Below are positions 60,643-64,000 of a DNA stretch of 64,000 bases, in pieces. The notes below the pieces were generated by a model that did no database searches, was not told where the DNA came from, and saw nothing but the letters and a program-made list of their open reading frames with translations. Where the stretch lies: the NCBI RefSeq assembly GCF_044987625.1, contig NZ_JBJDSB010000005.1, positions 186,001-250,000 on the forward strand. Reading direction: 5' to 3'. The translations under genes were made by a program, and so were the position numbers. How positions within the stretch are numbered: position 1 is the first letter of the stretch; each line of letters begins with the position of its first letter. Origin of the DNA: Desulfobaculum sp044987625. Lineage in GTDB: Bacteria; Desulfobacterota; Desulfovibrionia; Desulfovibrionales; Desulfovibrionaceae.

Positions 60643-61401
60643 CTAGAAGTCCAAAATCAGGGCCACGTTCACCAACCGCGCCTGCCCGGTATCCTGCGTC
60701 GGCCACGGTTGGGTGGTCAGGGCGCTGTCGTTGGCGGCAAAGTCCGTGGACGATCCCGGATTGTAGGCCGTTCCAGGAGGCGACATGCTGACGCACAGCC
60801 CGTTTTCGCCGTCGGCCTGCCCATCAATGAGGGTATCCAGACCAATGGCGACGTCGGCCGGTACCGCGCCGATGACAACGCAGTTGCGCCGCGCGTTGTT
60901 GATGAGATAGCTGTAGAAGCCCACACCCACGGTGGCCTTACCGCTCCACTCGCCTTCCACGGTGCGTTCCCAGATATTGTATCCATTGTTGCAGGAGGTT
61001 GTGGCGGTGTCGTTGTTCAGGTCGCTCTTGATCATGGTGCAGGGGGTGATGCCAACATCGCGCAGCACCTGAAGTCCATCGGAGCGGTCCGCGGCCGCGT
61101 AGCCACTGTTCTGACTCCAGCAGGGCACCCCATCCATCCGGCCATCGGGATTGCCACCACCGTTGTTGCCGTTGTCTGAGCCATCCATAAAGTTCTGCCC
61201 CACTTTGTCGTAGTAGGTAGAAGCGATGGTGACCCACTTCTGGGCATACCCCTGCGAGAACTGCTTCACTTGCGAGCCTCGCACGATGTCTCTGCCCTTC
61301 ATCACGCCCGCAAGGATGATGCCGATAATGACCAGCACGATGGCCATCTCCACAAGCGTGAAGCCAGTGACTTTTCCTTTTTCAGCCTGAAGCAAACGCA
61401 T
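60643..61401 (-). CDS. Type IV pilin, paralogue 3
   Basis: A 252-residue prepilin with leader MRLLQAEKGKVTG and mature start FTLVEMAIVLVI. It shares the conserved blocks (CTMIKSDLNNDTATTSC, VGVGFYSYLIN, LIDGQADGENGLC, ending LDF). It is the most upstream of the three tandem pilin genes, preceded by a 305-base gap likely to hold their promoter. Confidence 0.9.
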   Translation of the reverse strand: MRLLQAEKGKVTGFTLVEMAIVLVIIGIILAGVMKGRDIVRGSQVKQFSQGYAQKWVTIASTYYDKVGQNFMDGSDNGNNGGGNPDGRMDGVPCWSQNSGYAAADRSDGLQVLRDVGITPCTMIKSDLNNDTATTSCNNGYNIWERTVEGEWSGKATVGVGFYSYLINNARRNCVVIGAVPADVAIGLDTLIDGQADGENGLCVSMSPPGTAYNPGSSTDFAANDSALTTQPWPTQDTGQARLVNVALILDF

Positions 61402-61706
61402 TCCTGTTCCTCCCGTGCTTTTGCTGATGCAGTGAAAGCCTGGGCAGCCTGCCGCAGCTTTCAGGCAGCGGCCCCCAGCCGAAAACATACGGCTGGCTGG
61501 ACTTTCCCCCTATTTTTACTATGTGCCAGAGCCTTTGTGGACCGTCAACGAATAAGGCCATCTGCGGGCCGTGGCGCAATCCTGCAAAAATCCGCTTATG
61601 CGAGGCGCTCCCGGAAAAACGGCAAACATTACAACATGTTCAACTATTGACACCGCAACAAATCGGCTAAGGAATATTTTTTTCGCGTGGTCCGCGCACG
61701 ATCATC
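61402..61706. other. Intergenic region upstream of the pilin genes
   Basis: This AT-richer gap probably carries the pilin promoter. I found a weak minus-strand TTGACG with an AT-rich element downstream, but nothing of consensus quality. Confidence 0.35.
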
Positions 61707-62603
61707 CTAAAGCCAGCTAAAAAGATTTGATACGGCCGTATCGTATTTCACACGGCCATCCAGCGGGATGTTGGACACGCGAAAGTGCTGGTTGATCACA
61801 TACCGCCCATTGGCGGCCAAAAAGTCACCAGCCACAACAAGCCGCAACACACCGCGTCCGTCAAAGTTGCTCCGCAGCCACAGCGTGCTGCCGCCGGGGC
61901 TGAGGCGATAGCCCGAGGCCATGCCCGGACCGCTGCCCAGCAGCACGTCCACGGCCTCGTCATACTGCGCCATAAAATTCTGCTCCGGGGTCTCGCCCCA
62001 CGCGCTCACACCAAGGACGATGTCCACCTCCGGGCGCAGGCCCTGTGCGGCGTCGGCCACGGCCTGCATTGTCGCCGCATCCGGTCCCTTGTAGGTTGCC
62101 TTGGCGACGGGAAAAACCACTACGCCAATGCGCCACCCCCCGCGCGAGATAACGCGCGTCATGGGCGCGCTGCGCGCCACGGCCCACTGCGTCCGCTGCG
62201 GCAAAACGCCCTCGTCCTCCAGCCACGCCGCTTCACGCGGGGCAAGGCACAACAGGTCATACTCCAGCATGTTGTAGGCCTCCACCAGCGCACGCGCCAC
62301 CGCTGCGTTCGCCCCCTGCGCGCCCTTGCGGAAATGCATAAACTCATACGGCGCGCCAATGAAGACCGTACGCGAGCCATACTCCTGCCGGATATCGCCA
62401 AACACCGTGGCGCGGCGGCCCAGACCGCCAATCCCCTCGCGCGAGCAGGTCTCGCAGGCGTCATACAGGCCCAGCGTATTGCCCGTGAACACCACCGCCA
62501 GCGGTTGCAGTCCAGCACGGACCGTCCCGCCACCAGCAGGCACTGCCACACACAGCCAAACCAGCACCAGCGCCCCAACAAACCAGCCCCTGCGATACCC
62601 CAC
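61707..62603 (-). CDS. Secreted UshA-like (5'-nucleotidase-like) protein
   Basis: A 298-residue protein with a signal peptide (1-31), then GNTLGLYDACETCSREGIGG and LGRRATVFGDIRQEYG, the start of UshA/calcineurin-like metallophosphatases but without the metal-binding DxHG and downstream Asp/His. A CxxC (CETC) precedes the GG-xx-R. I recall a related family of UshA-like (seleno)proteins with this layout, but cannot confirm membership. It lies between two pilin genes. GTG 62603 after AGGGGG is preferred over a longer reading. Confidence 0.7.
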   Translation of the reverse strand: MGYRRGWFVGALVLVWLCVAVPAGGGTVRAGLQPLAVVFTGNTLGLYDACETCSREGIGGLGRRATVFGDIRQEYGSRTVFIGAPYEFMHFRKGAQGANAAVARALVEAYNMLEYDLLCLAPREAAWLEDEGVLPQRTQWAVARSAPMTRVISRGGWRIGVVVFPVAKATYKGPDAATMQAVADAAQGLRPEVDIVLGVSAWGETPEQNFMAQYDEAVDVLLGSGPGMASGYRLSPGGSTLWLRSNFDGRGVLRLVVAGDFLAANGRYVINQHFRVSNIPLDGRVKYDTAVSNLFSWL

Positions 62604-62639
62604 GGCAGTCCCCCTCAGGCTCTTTGTTCTGCCCACGAT

Positions 62640-63257
62640 TTAGTTGTCCAGTTCCAGCCGCATATACAGGTCCACGGCATCCTCGCCCCGCACGGCGTAA
62701 AGGATGTCCCCGTCATTGTTGCGCCCATCGTCGAACTTCCAATCCATGGCGCGGGCCTCGTCGCGGTTGAACCCGCGCAGGACGAAATAATTGGCCCCTG
62801 TAAGCTCCCGCTCATCCGCCACCAGCGACACCCACGCGAGTTCAAGCTCGCGCCCACGCACGCGCAGTGTGCCGCGCGGCACCACGGAAGCATCGGCCAT
62901 ATCGGCCAAAGCGCGCTCGCCCTCGCCATACTGACGCTCCAGCCGCCAATCGCCGCGCCCGGTGCCATTGGCCTGCGCCCCCACATCGCCGGGCAACTGT
63001 CCGTACATGTCTATATAGTTCATGACGGCGAGGCGGTAGCGCTCCAGCAGATTGTGCGCATACACGGCATTGGCGACACGGTAGGGCGAGACATCAATGC
63101 CAAATTCCGTGGGCTTGTCGTCCTCTGTCCACAGATAGAGCAGCCCCAGCAGCACGATGGACACAATCAGCACCCCGACCAACAACTCGGAAACGGCGCG
63201 TCCCCGGCGGGAACGGCGGCTTGGCAATACGTATCCGTCACAGCGTAGGCGAGTCAT
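62640..63257 (-). CDS. Atypical type IV prepilin
   Basis: A 205-residue protein with a basic leader (LPSRRSRRG), then RAVSELLVGVLIVSIVLLG. Cleavage after the Gly puts Glu at position 5, the prepilin rule, but residue 1 would be Arg instead of Phe or Met. The rest has a Tyr/Asp-rich globular domain (SPYRVANAVYAHNLLERYR and beyond). It sits at the head of the cluster. GGAGGTG precedes ATG 63257. Confidence 0.75.
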   Translation of the reverse strand: MTRLRCDGYVLPSRRSRRGRAVSELLVGVLIVSIVLLGLLYLWTEDDKPTEFGIDVSPYRVANAVYAHNLLERYRLAVMNYIDMYGQLPGDVGAQANGTGRGDWRLERQYGEGERALADMADASVVPRGTLRVRGRELELAWVSLVADERELTGANYFVLRGFNRDEARAMDWKFDDGRNNDGDILYAVRGEDAVDLYMRLELDN

Positions 63258-63495
63258 CACACCTCCACGCAAAGGCCCGAAAACGCCCACAGCAAACGCG
63301 GGCAAAACAGCAGAGTCCACCTTTGTTTACTCTACGGCCATTTGCCAGCCTTTACAATACAGGGGCGAAACGCATGCCAGAGAAACGGCAAAAAACGAGG
63401 AAAACCCTGCACCACCCCAACACCATTCACCTTTGCGGGCACACTGCAAAAGCGGCAGCTCTGTTGCCATTCGCCATGAAAGGTGTCATTGTGTC

Positions 63496-64000
63496 ATGGA
63501 GTCGAAAACCCTTTACTGCAAGGGGCCCAGTACAGACATGCTGCCGTGCACGACCTGCCGCACGCACCACACGGCCACCGCGCGCCGGGGGGGATTCACC
63601 ATCCTTGAGATGGCCATCGTCCTCGTCATCATCGGCATCATCATCTCCGCCGCCAGCTTTGCGTGGATGACGGTGTGGGAGGGCCGCCGCGTGGGCAAAA
63701 CAAACGCCATCCTTGTGGAAACGCGCGACTGCCTCATCAAGCGTCTGTTCTTTTCCAACACCTATCCGTCCTACACGGGCGACGGCGTGGCCGGGCGCAC
63801 GGACAACACCGACTGCGACCCAACCGGCATCAACGCCACCGCCAAGGACGTGGACGCCTGCATGTGCGGCAAGCTGGATGCATGGGGCAACAGACTCTAT
63901 TTTATTGAAGGGCTGGCAGAAAGTACGGAAGAACCCATGGCCGAAGGTTCCGCCAAATATGTGGAGGACAACCTGGCCAAAGGGCAAAACGCCACGGCGC
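63496..64000 (+). CDS. Divergent type IV prepilin, cut by the window end
   Basis: The frame is open to the window edge. From ATG 63496 it reads 32 leader residues with four Cys and a basic end (TATARRGG), then FTILEMAIVLVIIGIIISAA, a canonical pilin helix with Glu at position 5. The next part is polar (FAWMTVWEGRRVGKTNAILVE). ATG 63538 is an alternative start giving a shorter leader. It is transcribed away from the MSHA cluster and may begin a second pilin operon. Confidence 0.75.
   Translation, partial: MESKTLYCKGPSTDMLPCTTCRTHHTATARRGGFTILEMAIVLVIIGIIISAASFAWMTVWEGRRVGKTNAILVETRDCLIKRLFFSNTYPSYTGDGVAGRTDNTDCDPTGINATAKDVDACMCGKLDAWGNRLYFIEGLAESTEEPMAEGSAKYVEDNLAKGQNATA

Overview
The window is GC-rich and tightly packed. 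It reads like a chromosome segment from a motile, flagellated Desulfovibrionales bacterium (Desulfovibrio-like). The pointers are a c553-type cytochrome next to a cytochrome oxidase whose subunit II carries two haem-c domains, a type-B bifunctional proline dehydrogenase, many Cache and PAS sensors, and double-hairpin intergenic repeats. The assignment rests on gene content and synteny as I remember them, not on any search.

Layout. 1-5.3 kb: the 3' end of an HD-domain gene; a leftward unit with a periplasmic thioredoxin and a small protein gene that reads in frame with a secreted protein; a TPR protein; small unknown genes; a 72-residue gene behind a strong sigma28-type promoter; and flgM. 5.4-8.7 kb: a two-component pair (periplasmic-binding/PAS histidine kinase plus stand-alone receiver). 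9.2-13.9 kb: an EF-G paralogue, then plsC overlapping RNase J. 14-20.6 kb: a leftward aerobic respiration operon in the order c553, SCO, coxA, coxC, coxD, coxB, ctaB, small membrane protein. 20.8-26.4 kb: an orphan CooC/ParA-like ATPase and two chemoreceptors. 26.7-29.3 kb: the envelope-stress psp module, with pspABC divergent from pspF and a sigma54 promoter between. 29.9-33.4 kb: lrp-putA. 33.7-40.2 kb: a secreted unknown protein, a large PAS-GGDEF cyclase, and an ArsR-permease pair. 40.3-48.2 kb: a TPR response regulator, fliM, and a leftward unit of HD-GYP protein, cyclic-nucleotide-binding/FliG-like fusion, motA and motB. 48.5-64 kb: an MSHA-type type IV pilus cluster (TPR protein, secretin, PilP-, PilN- and PilO-like proteins, GspF, GspE with an MshEN domain, ExeA-like ATPase, three paralogous pilins, an UshA-like protein, an atypical prepilin), ending with a divergent pilin cut by the window edge.

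Common themes are surface motility and cyclic-di-GMP (GGDEF, HD-GYP and MshEN genes near flagellar motor and pilus genes), oxygen handling, and envelope stress. The most unusual items are the CRP-like/FliG-like fusion co-transcribed with the stator genes, the double-hairpin repeat family with covarying stems, and the sigma28-linked 72-residue gene upstream of flgM. I saw no rRNA, tRNA, CRISPR array, insertion sequence or prophage.
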